Of a DNA stretch of 24,172 nt, positions 10,601 through 15,942 are shown piece after piece. The stretch is from a virus. The stretch is from IMG/VR virus record IMGVR_UViG_3300025131_000422, positions 1 through 24,172 of that record; one strand, given 5' to 3'. Below the pieces are notes generated by a model. The model saw only the letters and a list, made by a program, of their open reading frames with translations. It made no database searches and was not told the origin of the DNA. How positions within the stretch are numbered: position 1 is the first letter of the stretch; each line of letters opens with the position of its first letter. Made by a program: the position numbers and the translations under genes.

Positions 10601-10934
10601 ACCATTACAAAAAGAAAATGATTGTGGAAAATATGGTAATTATATAGAAATTAAGACACTACTTCATACTAATCCTAATGAAGGGGATACTTCTTATTAT
10701 CTTACCCGTTATACGTTTTTAAGAGAAGATTTATCTGTAAATAAGGGAGATGAGGTATTAAGAGGAGAGGTAGGGCCTGGGACAGGCAATAAAATTTTAG
10801 GTAAAATGGGTAATAGCGGCTTATCTAAAGAGATACATTTACATTTAGAAATACTGAGAGGGGTAATGAAAGAGGGTAAAATAGTAGAACATTATTTAAA
10901 TCCAGCACAATTTTTACCTAGGACCAGGACATAG
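4614..10934 (+). CDS. Giant baseplate hub-like protein with C-terminal M23 peptidase-like domain
   Basis: At 2106 residues this is the largest gene in the window. The N-terminal ~230 residues hold a segment typical of large-phage tail hubs (FGITSISIKINSSYIPQV, FHLPYPTFFLTIKGFYGKAV). The middle ~1500 residues are not recognised. Residues about 1741-1865 (QYFQLRYLPMFNGPYLI, then INVDHEIRPNNIETTFEGI) resemble the last domain of hub/late-control-D-type proteins. Residues about 1945-2106 resemble an M23 lysostaphin-type peptidase: H1956-x3-D1960, a GKYGNYIEI strand, and H2075-x-H2077 in HLHLEI. The usual Y-x-H-L histidine is replaced by Phe (F2035 in YTFL), so activity is uncertain. By analogy with T4 gp5, which carries a lysozyme at the tail tip, this domain may act on host peptidoglycan during entry. 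The start overlaps the gp53-like gene by 11 bases; the stop is TAG. Confidence 0.85.
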   Translation: MADNLNSGNILTQQIGGNVVSIDPNRLVAPDGKITDRLVNHEDLVMYANLTAMIIPRSKLLIGAAAGDEIRIEIADGELNFLKPKGKTSFDSDWTEAFTNPDVNKQIKTTTKEGVTISKEIKNQNDFQGFGITSISIKINSSYIPQVTINFTDVRGKTLFEQARVNTPYTAFFHLPYPTFFLTIKGFYGKAVQYQLTMEKFVARFDPSSGDYLVTCDFKGNHIAMLRDINMHEIVTAPYMYPTRTDADSGDITMTKGRQYLEEVYGEYYSKKLIGDDIFDKKYTVVELIEKIQAIDNDMSNVFGKAPMEATTHKLEYAETLKKFREAVTGNKGWAGKYLDTRTVMRRNLTVIEPPIPSPGIPGSGSGVNTGRTITTAAYPLKGMSAATMETDPTKKLANKKRIVDSAKNALAVIVNKYKKLLSENPTFNSRSKEMDGKYRVQTKFNDNTYDIYESSKVEGMQKIDGITASLKQSLAPWFAFEGKPESFMTEWLTTKNIFNDKAKTLAEDLSVILNTRLMAEIGFKPTIRNVFAIILAGADTFLRLLDDVHTDAFAQRQNPQRLAVAIDSNDTAPTTAKANQIVYPWPQYYNVEEQPKGEGGCSVTSSVLTYPGASNVIATTLANDSTIWPEVKFVEEYTKTTNYKYASFTPPINNEGINKDFTPITVYDWTPTLTPYDSMEDLDVWYEILDRAQIAVLRGGLMTRYQGITNTALGQAITELAKYDALNLYQRLKPFAARKQVFLDLGGMAEMLGILSEADYGRFFTYQQYGTITPFNNRPTYDINFKPNPFTVRAQQFEENTRALQIGKTNSLYDLAPTIFGPWVSLNFANGETLTQNDFYDISKNLMYDINDKNVLADVWTTTYLTDGKYSSSLFIDEDQELLIERKNNSNALNTVGTVDEAYASYSENKFLTEGDIIFNSQVTVIPGGGTNTQATPLRLTSMLNTPYFINSLIMGVDAEKNSLNSNPYTHAAYLLLNSLPLPTFREKALGKISNETEVSEDVEFGNYLSQIFNQMPAVHKVPTSLLLRIGSVWWRYKNEVQTTVDPLDAIWGNLGKVSTLSWSSPKDVYDDVTNNINITYNLVENGTSYAYNAELATPRVMQVGVYPALIDTLHYIVTGNDSYTNGGAGFTLNDLIGGPGMAPLTITQNSSIGYTSTDDNTEVKFYNVFLDSANITNTAVGVTNVNQPSIGHYYVLYPSSGGLNQTDASTYDNPTFMNPALHNGAARILWGASNYGYFEHNASYQSTAWEYFKKIDPTQDKQEAWQFKADSDYSTIQVLRAVFNTEQLDAFEQQFLTFSTPLGDSNLGGSLKELVKELCVVEQDWIDMVATNITSAPISSKILAEAQLIKFNTSMFHFLNKKVEYIHRTTTNIDLVIGGAPLLERLNFIHSINHGEGVSVANLTDLYGSYTSGVQIPTAGNVFVGNPVEYQAVRINIGEYYAGEGDPQFQNLVPQDITNPIYNFFTTLTPNGLPDGIQFDVTNITLFAPFIRLYASYCTLNTPITAAEFLNILMADIDGLQNTQELYIGNLLEETQKLIKKHIEDDDTTVKVNPVDERPEVTGDDLKLELYTQFKVLNDRWIAGTNVMNNTLFEKFVFLDRGNQDIGDEAIINIWDILLLDSPFSETNSKTLTQSVASYLSTILGNNYFNFIPLPSYINFFNMEKKGVDTTQMGNALFGTFKTVDYIDSSPAFLCQYVGKPSTQLSIKTPNNGYDNDAFDFNSPNSPLVTEDCGNKHLSNKVIGFSVDFGLPNQNIFESITLDQSQYQNTSESFKILQSMADSGGGGATSMASVSLYNIYASRSYTAKVTCVGNVTIQPTQYFQLRYLPMFNGPYLIINVDHEIRPNNIETTFEGIRVPRPSLPPITDLVQRVNKKLYETAEKRLGELPIDLYFDGLSSTESQKKLASIQNGYIETGTTWQTQYVLDDNVSWEDVTFSGGTFVVTPNEDPEKGHLGIDIVVASDNIEQANDPNGGILIYPTIYGTVTKVVDGCKPLQKENDCGKYGNYIEIKTLLHTNPNEGDTSYYLTRYTFLREDLSVNKGDEVLRGEVGPGTGNKILGKMGNSGLSKEIHLHLEILRGVMKEGKIVEHYLNPAQFLPRTRT

Positions 10935-10935
10935 A

Positions 10936-10990
10936 TAATAATCTTGACTATTAATGATTTTACATATATTTATAGGTATAAAGATTATTA
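10936..10990 (+). promoter_or_regulatory. Promoter candidate inside a perfect 10-bp inverted repeat
   Basis: The gap after the hub gene holds TAATAATCTT (10936-10945) and its exact reverse complement AAGATTATTA (10981-10990). Between and overlapping them are TTGACT (10944-10949), a 17-base spacer, and TATTTAT (10967-10973). The next ATG is at 10995. This could be a promoter with a flanking operator, or an AT-rich stem-loop separating the hub transcript from the next genes. The stem is all A/T except one pair, so a strong terminator is unlikely. Confidence 0.45.
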
Positions 10991-10994
10991 AATT

Positions 10995-11234
10995 ATGATT
11001 ACAGAAGAACTTAAACAAAAACTAGAGAATTTTTTAGGCAAAAAAACTGATAATGTTGTAGATAATGGACAAACAGACGAAGGGCAACAAGTTTGTGATT
11101 TAGATACAGGGATTTGTTACACAATTAAAAGTAGAGACGGTTTAATAGAAAGAGTAGAAAATAGTATTAGAATAAATAGAAAAGTACAAGTAGAATCCCC
11201 ATCAGGACAAGTAAAACAATTATTAAATGGCTAA
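10995..11234 (+). CDS. Small protein of unknown function
   Basis: This 79-residue protein is not recognised. It starts with a probable helix (EELKQKLENFLGKK), followed by an acidic/Gln turn and a C-x6-C pair (C34 and C41 in CDLDTGIC). The C-terminal part is mostly beta-like and basic (IRINRKVQVESPSGQV). There is no signal peptide or membrane segment. It overlaps the next gene by 8 bases as ATGGCTAA, so the two are probably translated together and may interact. The start follows an A/T-rich leader with TATTTAT 22 bases upstream. Placed between hub and replication genes, it could belong to either module. Confidence 0.65.
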   Translation: MITEELKQKLENFLGKKTDNVVDNGQTDEGQQVCDLDTGICYTIKSRDGLIERVENSIRINRKVQVESPSGQVKQLLNG

Positions 11235-12021
11235 TAATATCGAAAAAGAACTCTTAGACGAACTTAAGAGATTTAATCAGATAAAACACAATAGTGAAAA
11301 TCTGAACGAACAACAGATTGCTGCTATGGGTGGAATTGCCAATTTAGGTATGGGAAGTCATGTAGAAAGACTTTTAAAACGCGCAAAAGCTATGGAGATG
11401 GCTGAACAAGAAGGTGAAGAGATGGACATTGACGATGTAGAAATCCCTACTGACCCAGAAGCAGAGGGAGAAGAATCACCTATCGGTGATGAAATAGAGA
11501 TGGATATGGGTGATGAAGAAATAGAGATGGATATAGGAGATGAAGAAGTGGATGTTGGAGATGAAGCAGCTGTAGAAGATATAGGAGATGAAGATACCAA
11601 AGAACTTGATGTTACTGACCTAGTAACCAAACAAGACGAAGTAAATACTGAATTATCTGACCAAAAAGATATATTACAGAAGAACACACAAAGTTTAGAT
11701 GACTTAATGACCAAATTAGATGACCTAGAAACACATCTAGCATCAATGGACGATATGGTTAATAAAATAGAACAGTTAGAAGATAAACTTGAAGAATATA
11801 GACCTAGAACTCCAGAAGAAAAAATAGAATTAAGAAAACACGATAGTGGCCCATATAATAAAACACTTAGTGACTTTTTTACTGACAAAGAAGAAATTTT
11901 TGACAAAACAGGAAAAAAACAATATATTTTAACTCAAGACGAAGCGGAAGATTTCAGTGATAGTGATATCGGAAAAAGTTTTGCAGACCCCGAAGAAGAA
12001 GAAGAAAATTTCACTTTTTAA
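11227..12021 (+). CDS. Highly acidic coiled-coil protein with short repeats
   Basis: This 264-residue protein is not assigned to a family. The first ~60 residues are mixed-charge and helical, with a Gly/Met-rich turn (AAMGGIANLGMGSH). Residues about 60-130 are extremely acidic, with GDE-x-IEMD-like repeats. Residues about 135-190 form a likely coiled coil (LQKNTQSLDDLMTKLDDLET). The tail is basic then acidic, ending EEEEENFTF. Such architecture occurs in phage scaffold, core and chaperone-like proteins, and acidic tracts can also mimic DNA; I cannot choose between these. It shares an 8-base overlap with the 79-residue gene upstream, and is followed by about 96 bases carrying a promoter candidate for the ssDNA-binding protein gene. 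It may therefore end the preceding transcription unit. Confidence 0.7.
   Translation: MANNIEKELLDELKRFNQIKHNSENLNEQQIAAMGGIANLGMGSHVERLLKRAKAMEMAEQEGEEMDIDDVEIPTDPEAEGEESPIGDEIEMDMGDEEIEMDIGDEEVDVGDEAAVEDIGDEDTKELDVTDLVTKQDEVNTELSDQKDILQKNTQSLDDLMTKLDDLETHLASMDDMVNKIEQLEDKLEEYRPRTPEEKIELRKHDSGPYNKTLSDFFTDKEEIFDKTGKKQYILTQDEAEDFSDSDIGKSFADPEEEEENFTF
11485..11595 (+). repeat. Degenerate tandem repeat coding for GDE-acidic units
   Basis: Five successive units begin with GGT/GGA-GAT-GAA and code for GDEIEMDM, GDEEIEMDI, GDEEVDV, GDEAAVEDI and GDEDTKELDV. Unit length varies from 7 to 10 codons. The first two are nearly identical at DNA level, pointing to recent duplication followed by drift. Confidence 0.75.
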
Positions 12022-12044
12022 ATAAAAATTAGACATCTCCTTTA

Positions 12045-12076
12045 TTTGACATCCCCCAATTATATTAGTATATTTA
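12045..12076 (+). promoter_or_regulatory. Promoter candidate for the ssDNA-binding protein gene
   Basis: TTGACA at 12046-12051 is followed by a 17-base spacer and TATATT at 12069-12074, a good vegetative-sigma layout. The same bases also fit the Bacteroidota pattern: TTTG at 12045-12048 and TATATTTA at 12069-12076, against TAnnTTTG. About 41 bases of A/T-rich leader separate it from the ATG at 12118. A host-type promoter would suit early or middle expression of the replication block. It differs from the TATTTATWATAAAAGAA motif elsewhere. Confidence 0.5.
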
Positions 12077-12117
12077 CCAATATGTTTATTAATTAATAAT
12101 ATTTAAAAAAAAAATTT

Positions 12118-12987
12118 ATGAGTAATAGTTTAGATGCGGTTTTAGCCCAATACGAAAAAAACAAACAAAGTGGTGGTTCAACAAAATCACAAATGACATC
12201 AGAAGAAAGAATGAAACAATATCTTTCACTAATGTTACCACAAGGAACCAAACAAGGAGAAAAAAGAATTAGAATTATACCAACAACAGACGGTACATCA
12301 CCATTTAAAGAAGTATATTTCCATAACACACAAGTACAAGGAAGGTGGATAAAACTTTATGACCCAGGAAAAGATAATGAAGGAAAACCATCAGGAGAAA
12401 GAAGTCCTTTAAATGAAGTAGAAGAAGCTTTAAGATTAGCGGGTGATGTACAATCAAAAGAATTAGCACGCTCTTATCGTTCACAAAAATTTTATATTGT
12501 AAAAGTTATTGATAGAGATAATGAAGAAGATGGTGTAAAATTTTGGAGATTTAAACATAATTGGAGAGGAGATGGACCAATTGATAAAATTATCCCAATA
12601 TGGAGAAATAAAGGGGATGTAACTGATATTAATGAAGGAAGAGACTTAATTCTTGTTCTTCAAAAAGTTCCATTAGCAGGTGGTAGAGGTGAATACACAA
12701 CAGTAGCTTCTGTTATGTACGAAGACCCAGGAAAATTATCTGAAGACGAAGGTAAAGTAAAAGAATGGACAGAAGATGAAAGAACATGGAAAGATGTTTA
12801 TTCACAAAAACCAGTTGAATACTTGGAAGCAATATCCAAAGGATTAGACCCAGTATGGGATTCTGAACTTAAAAAATATGTTTATGATGACCCGACAGCG
12901 GTTAAAAATACTACCACAACAAGTACATTAGGTGGTACTACTGACCCACAAGCAAACGACCCACAAGACGAAGACTTACCATTTTAA
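12118..12987 (+). CDS. 32: gp32-like single-stranded DNA-binding protein
   Basis: This 289-residue protein binds ssDNA during phage replication and recombination. Support comes from the pattern of the gp32 family in large myoviruses: an N-terminal basic/Gln/Ser segment, then a central OB-fold-like region rich in aromatic and basic residues (RIRIIPTTDGTSPFKEVYFH, SQKFYIVKVIDRDNEEDG, FWRFKHNWRGDG). A flexible Thr-rich linker follows at about 265-275, then the acidic tip DEDLPF. It lies directly before uvsX, its usual partner. Unlike T4 gp32, it contains no cysteine, so the zinc site is absent. The ending resembles the DDDIPF-type tip of bacterial SSB, which recruits partner proteins. It starts at the first ATG after an A-rich leader. 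Confidence 0.85.
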   Translation: MSNSLDAVLAQYEKNKQSGGSTKSQMTSEERMKQYLSLMLPQGTKQGEKRIRIIPTTDGTSPFKEVYFHNTQVQGRWIKLYDPGKDNEGKPSGERSPLNEVEEALRLAGDVQSKELARSYRSQKFYIVKVIDRDNEEDGVKFWRFKHNWRGDGPIDKIIPIWRNKGDVTDINEGRDLILVLQKVPLAGGRGEYTTVASVMYEDPGKLSEDEGKVKEWTEDERTWKDVYSQKPVEYLEAISKGLDPVWDSELKKYVYDDPTAVKNTTTTSTLGGTTDPQANDPQDEDLPF

Positions 12988-12997
12988 TTATAGGATT

Positions 12998-14002
12998 ATG
13001 GGATTGAAAAAAAGAACATTTTCTGATTTGAAAGATAAATTTTCTAAAAAGGCTAAATTTAAACAAGAAAGATTTTTTGATTTAGGTGAGGCCTTTCTTG
13101 ATGCAACAGGTTTACCAGGTCCTGCTATGGGCCATTTACAAATGTTTTTGGGTCATTCTGATACAGGGAAAACTACAGCTTTAATTAAAACAGCAGTAGA
13201 TGCACAGAAAAAAGGAATTCTTCCTGTTTTAATTATCACAGAACAAAAATGGGATTTCTCATATGCTAAATTATTGGGTTTAGACTGTAAAGAAGTTGTA
13301 GATAAAACAACAGGTGAAATTGATTGGGATGGATTCTTTTTATTTAATAATGATTTTGAATATATAGAACAAATAACGGATTATATAAATCATTTATTAG
13401 ATGCACAACAAAAAGGTGAAATACCATATGATTTATTATTTATGTGGGATTCCGTAGGGTCTATACCATGTAAAATGACTTATGATGGTAAAGGAGGTAA
13501 AATGCATAACGCAGCAACTTTAGCCGATAAAATAGGTATGGGATTGAATCAAAGAATAGGAAAATCTAGAAGAGAAGACTCCAACTATACCAATACATTA
13601 GTAGTAATAAACCAACCATGGGTAGAATTACCAGATAACCCATTTGGACAACCAAAAATTAAAGCTAAAGGAGGAGAATCACTTTGGCTAAACTCAACGT
13701 TAGTATTTAGATTTGGTAACCAAAAAAATGCTGGCACAACACACATTTCTGCAGTAAAAGAAAAAAGGAAAGTAAAATTTGCTACCAGAACTAAAATAAC
13801 TATAATGAAAAATCATGTGAATGGTTTAGGTTATGAGGACGGTAAAATTTTAATTACCCCACACGGATTTTTAGCTGGAAGAGAATCCACTGAAGAAAAG
13901 AAATCAATTGAAAAATATAAACAAGAATACGCCACCTTTTGGTCCGACCAATTAGGAACTGGTGGTGAGTTCGATTTAAAAATAGATAAAGAAAATGACT
14001 AA
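12998..14002 (+). CDS. uvsX: UvsX, RecA-like recombinase
   Basis: This 334-residue RecA-family recombinase forms filaments on ssDNA and drives strand exchange, supporting recombination-dependent replication with the gp32-like protein upstream. Visible elements are Walker A GHSDTGKT at 52-59 (K58, T59), a probable catalytic Glu at E82 in IITEQKWD, Walker B LLFMWD ending at D151, and the VINQPW segment at 203-208. The frame is open further upstream, to an ATG at 12932 inside the ssDNA-binding gene, but that extension is just the other frame of its C-terminus. The ATG at 12998, 10 bases after that gene stops, gives the natural N-terminus. It overlaps the prolyl isomerase gene by 8 bases (ATGACTAA). 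Confidence 0.92.
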   Translation: MGLKKRTFSDLKDKFSKKAKFKQERFFDLGEAFLDATGLPGPAMGHLQMFLGHSDTGKTTALIKTAVDAQKKGILPVLIITEQKWDFSYAKLLGLDCKEVVDKTTGEIDWDGFFLFNNDFEYIEQITDYINHLLDAQQKGEIPYDLLFMWDSVGSIPCKMTYDGKGGKMHNAATLADKIGMGLNQRIGKSRREDSNYTNTLVVINQPWVELPDNPFGQPKIKAKGGESLWLNSTLVFRFGNQKNAGTTHISAVKEKRKVKFATRTKITIMKNHVNGLGYEDGKILITPHGFLAGRESTEEKKSIEKYKQEYATFWSDQLGTGGEFDLKIDKEND

Positions 14003-14432
14003 ATTAAAAACAGGAGACAAAGTAAAAGTACATTATATTGGTACCCTTCTTAAAGATGGTTCACAATTTGATAATTCTCGAGATAGAGGAGAGGGCTTAG
14101 AATTTGCTATTGATAGCGGCCAATTACTTAAAGGATTTAATGATGCAGTAAAGACTTTAGATGTGGGGGGTACAGCTACAGTAGAATTAAAAGCATCAGA
14201 AGCTTACGGTACATACATCACCGAAGCAGTAATAACAGTTCAAAAAAGTGAATTCCCAAAAGATATGAAATATGACCTTAACGGGTTCATACAAGGTAAA
14301 GATAACGAAGGAAGACCAGTTCAAGGACAAGTTATTAAAATAGAAGAAAATAGTGTAAATTTAGATATGAATCATCCTCTAGCTGGAGAAGATTTAAAAT
14401 TCGAAATTGAATTATTAGAAGTAGTAGAGTAA
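13995..14432 (+). CDS. FKBP-type peptidyl-prolyl isomerase, SlyD-like
   Basis: This 145-residue protein should catalyse cis-trans isomerisation of prolyl bonds and probably act as a chaperone. The FKBP half reads VKVHYIGTLLKDGSQFDNSR, then GQLLKGFNDAVKTLDVGG and EAYG. A chaperone-type insert follows at about residues 72-125, with FPKDMKYDLNGF. The chain closes with NHPLAGEDLKFEIELLEV, the hallmark ending of SlyD-like proteins. Binding-pocket aromatics are present (Y14, F25-D26, Tyr of AYG, Phe of LKFEIEL). The His-rich metal-binding tail of E. coli SlyD is missing. No signal peptide is present, so it acts in the cytoplasm. Its start overlaps uvsX by 8 bases, which places it firmly in the replication operon; a role in folding or assembling a replication protein is inference. 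Confidence 0.9.
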   Translation: MTKLKTGDKVKVHYIGTLLKDGSQFDNSRDRGEGLEFAIDSGQLLKGFNDAVKTLDVGGTATVELKASEAYGTYITEAVITVQKSEFPKDMKYDLNGFIQGKDNEGRPVQGQVIKIEENSVNLDMNHPLAGEDLKFEIELLEVVE

Positions 14433-14439
14433 AAAAATT

Positions 14440-14455
14440 GTTTAACCCTTTAAAC
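14440..14455 (+). repeat. Short inverted repeat before the 5' nuclease gene
   Basis: GTTTAA (14440-14445) and TTAAAC (14450-14455) flank CCCT in the 30-base gap between the prolyl isomerase and nuclease genes. It lies 8 bases before the TTG start. It could be a weak RNA hairpin affecting initiation, but six mostly A/T pairs are easily found by chance. Confidence 0.3.
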
Positions 14456-14462
14456 GTGTGTC

Positions 14463-15470
14463 TTGACAAGAACATTATTAGTTGACGGAAATTCCTTATT
14501 AAATACTGGTTTTCACGGTATAAAAAATATGTATAATGGTACAGACCATATAGGTGGGCTCTACCATTTTCTTAATGCCCTTAGAAAACATATAGACGGC
14601 TATTTAATCACCAAGATAGTAGTATTTTGGGATGGAGAAGAAAACACACATCCACGACTAAAATTATACCCTGATTATAAGTTAAATAGAAGATTAAAAA
14701 AGAAATCTGAAGATGACTTACAATCTTACGCTAAACAACAATTACGTATACAAGAGTATCTAGAAGAACTTTATGTGAGACAGTCAACTTTTAAGTTATG
14801 TGAAGCAGATGATTGCATAGCCTATTATTGTGAAAAATCCCAAGAGGAAGAAATTATAATTCTTACATCTGACAGAGACTTATTACAATTAATATCTAAT
14901 AATGTGTCCTTACACATTATTTCACTAAATAAGTTATTTAAATCAGGTGATAAAGTACCGTTAAATGGGGTATATATCCCATCAAATAATGTTAGAGTAG
15001 TTAAAACTATTTGTGGTGACTCTTCCGATAATATAGATGGTATAAAAATGGTAGGGATAAAATCATTAGTAAAAATAAAACCAGAGTTATTGGAAGAAAA
15101 AGTAACCTTAGATGATATAATAAAAACAATAAAGTTAAAAGATAAAATTACGAATAAGGAAAAAAATATTATAGAAGGAATAACTAAAAAAGAACAAAAA
15201 AATGAGTCAACACTAGAAATTAATTATAATATTATAGGTGTTGGAAAACAATTTTTAACCAAAGAAGCGATAAAAGGAATAAAAGACCTATCAAAAAAAG
15301 CGATAGACCCAGAAGGCAGACATTGGAAAAACGCTTTAGACTTGATGATGTCAGATGGAATTCTTAATATTTTACCTAAGAAAGATGATGCATGGGTAGA
15401 TTTTGTAAGACCATTTTTAAGATTAACAAGAATAGAAAAAGATTTTTATAAAAATAAAAAAGATGAATAA
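14463..15470 (+). CDS. 5'-3' exonuclease / RNase H (FEN family, T4 Rnh-like)
   Basis: This 335-residue FEN-family nuclease would remove RNA primers and flap ends during lagging-strand synthesis. The metal-binding acidic residues stand in the expected order: D8 in LLVDGNSL, D57 in VFWDGE, E114/D116/D117 in CEADD, D137/D139 in TSDRD, and D186/D189 in GDSSDN. A helix-turn-helix segment (GIKMVGIKSL) follows. Basic bridge-region residues lie at LYPDYKLNRR (about 68-77). The start must be TTG at 14463: an in-frame TAA lies at 14451, no ATG or GTG lies between, and the next Met would remove the first catalytic Asp. It overlaps the 150-residue gene by 8 bases (ATGAATAA). The C-terminal ~120 residues are Lys-rich, resembling the DNA-binding lobe of T4 RNase H. 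Confidence 0.85.
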   Translation: MTRTLLVDGNSLLNTGFHGIKNMYNGTDHIGGLYHFLNALRKHIDGYLITKIVVFWDGEENTHPRLKLYPDYKLNRRLKKKSEDDLQSYAKQQLRIQEYLEELYVRQSTFKLCEADDCIAYYCEKSQEEEIIILTSDRDLLQLISNNVSLHIISLNKLFKSGDKVPLNGVYIPSNNVRVVKTICGDSSDNIDGIKMVGIKSLVKIKPELLEEKVTLDDIIKTIKLKDKITNKEKNIIEGITKKEQKNESTLEINYNIIGVGKQFLTKEAIKGIKDLSKKAIDPEGRHWKNALDLMMSDGILNILPKKDDAWVDFVRPFLRLTRIEKDFYKNKKDE

Positions 15471-15915
15471 AATGAAACAAAAAATAGATAACACACAAAA
15501 ATGTGAATTTGTATTAAAATTAGAAAATAATATAGTATGCCAAAGGTTCTTTTCAGTAAGGAATTTTAATAATTTAGCGACATATTCTTTAGACTTACAT
15601 TACACCATAAGTGACATTGTAGATGACATAATTAGAGATTTAAAACTTAAAACATTATTTTTATTTGATAGGGATTATAAAGAAAGTCCTAATGAACTAC
15701 AACAAGAATCGGAACATTTTACGATAACATTGAAAAAAGGTAATCACATAATTTACGATAGAATTATACGTGCCGATGTCTACCCCCCAAAAGTAAGATA
15801 CACAGTAGATATAAGACCACAAATATCTTATATTTTAAGAGAGCTAACCCAAGTACTGTCACAGAAAAAAATTGTTACAAACTACCAAGATTATGATTTA
15901 ATTGTCAACCACTAA
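15463..15915 (+). CDS. Conserved-looking small protein of unknown function in the replication operon
   Basis: I do not recognise this 150-residue protein. It has alternating beta-like and helical stretches (FVLKLENNIVCQRFF, DIVDDIIRDLK, FTITLKKGNHIIYDRII) and many charged residues. No nuclease, ATPase or zinc motif is visible (two Cys only). It starts inside the nuclease gene with the 8-base overlap ATGAATAA; a second ATG at 15472, just after the nuclease stop, is an alternative that shortens it by three residues. It sits between the 5' nuclease and the replicative helicase, so a replisome accessory role such as loading factor is possible, but nothing in the sequence shows it. Confidence 0.7.
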   Translation: MNKMKQKIDNTQKCEFVLKLENNIVCQRFFSVRNFNNLATYSLDLHYTISDIVDDIIRDLKLKTLFLFDRDYKESPNELQQESEHFTITLKKGNHIIYDRIIRADVYPPKVRYTVDIRPQISYILRELTQVLSQKKIVTNYQDYDLIVNH

Positions 15916-15917
15916 TG

Positions 15918-15934
15918 TATTTATTATAAAAGAA
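15918..15934 (+). promoter_or_regulatory. Promoter-like motif upstream of the helicase gene
   Basis: The bases TATTTATTATAAAAGAA are identical over all 17 positions to those at 97-113 and end 8 bases before the helicase ATG at 15943. They fill most of the 27-base gap after the 150-residue gene. Their presence before a replication gene as well as structural genes means that, if this is a promoter, it is not restricted to virion genes. Confidence 0.5.
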
Positions 15935-15942
15935 ATTAAGAT

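Noticed and set aside
10932-10991. Possible read-through of the TAG stop of the hub (TAG recoded as an amino acid)
   Set aside because: Read-through would add 19 residues that overlap the inverted repeat and promoter-like sequence. The protein already ends naturally after its peptidase-like domain, and no in-frame TAG occurs inside any supported gene.
11358-11906. 182-codon minus-strand open frame
   Set aside because: It is the complement of the GAT/GAA-rich acidic gene, giving an artificial Ser/Ile-rich product with no motif.
12032-12056. Direct repeat GACATCTCC / GACATCCCC upstream of the ssDNA-binding gene
   Set aside because: Two nine-base near-copies are too little to call an operator; the second overlaps the -35 candidate by chance or function and cannot be separated by eye.
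12932-12997. Upstream in-frame ATG that would add 22 residues to UvsX
   Set aside because: The extension overlaps the C-terminus of the ssDNA-binding gene in another frame and reads as low-quality Thr/His/Lys sequence; the ATG at 12998 sits just after that gene's stop and fits the family.
14440-14455. Inverted repeat as a transcription terminator
   Set aside because: The stem is only six mostly A/T pairs and is not followed by a T-run; transcription must continue into the downstream operon genes.
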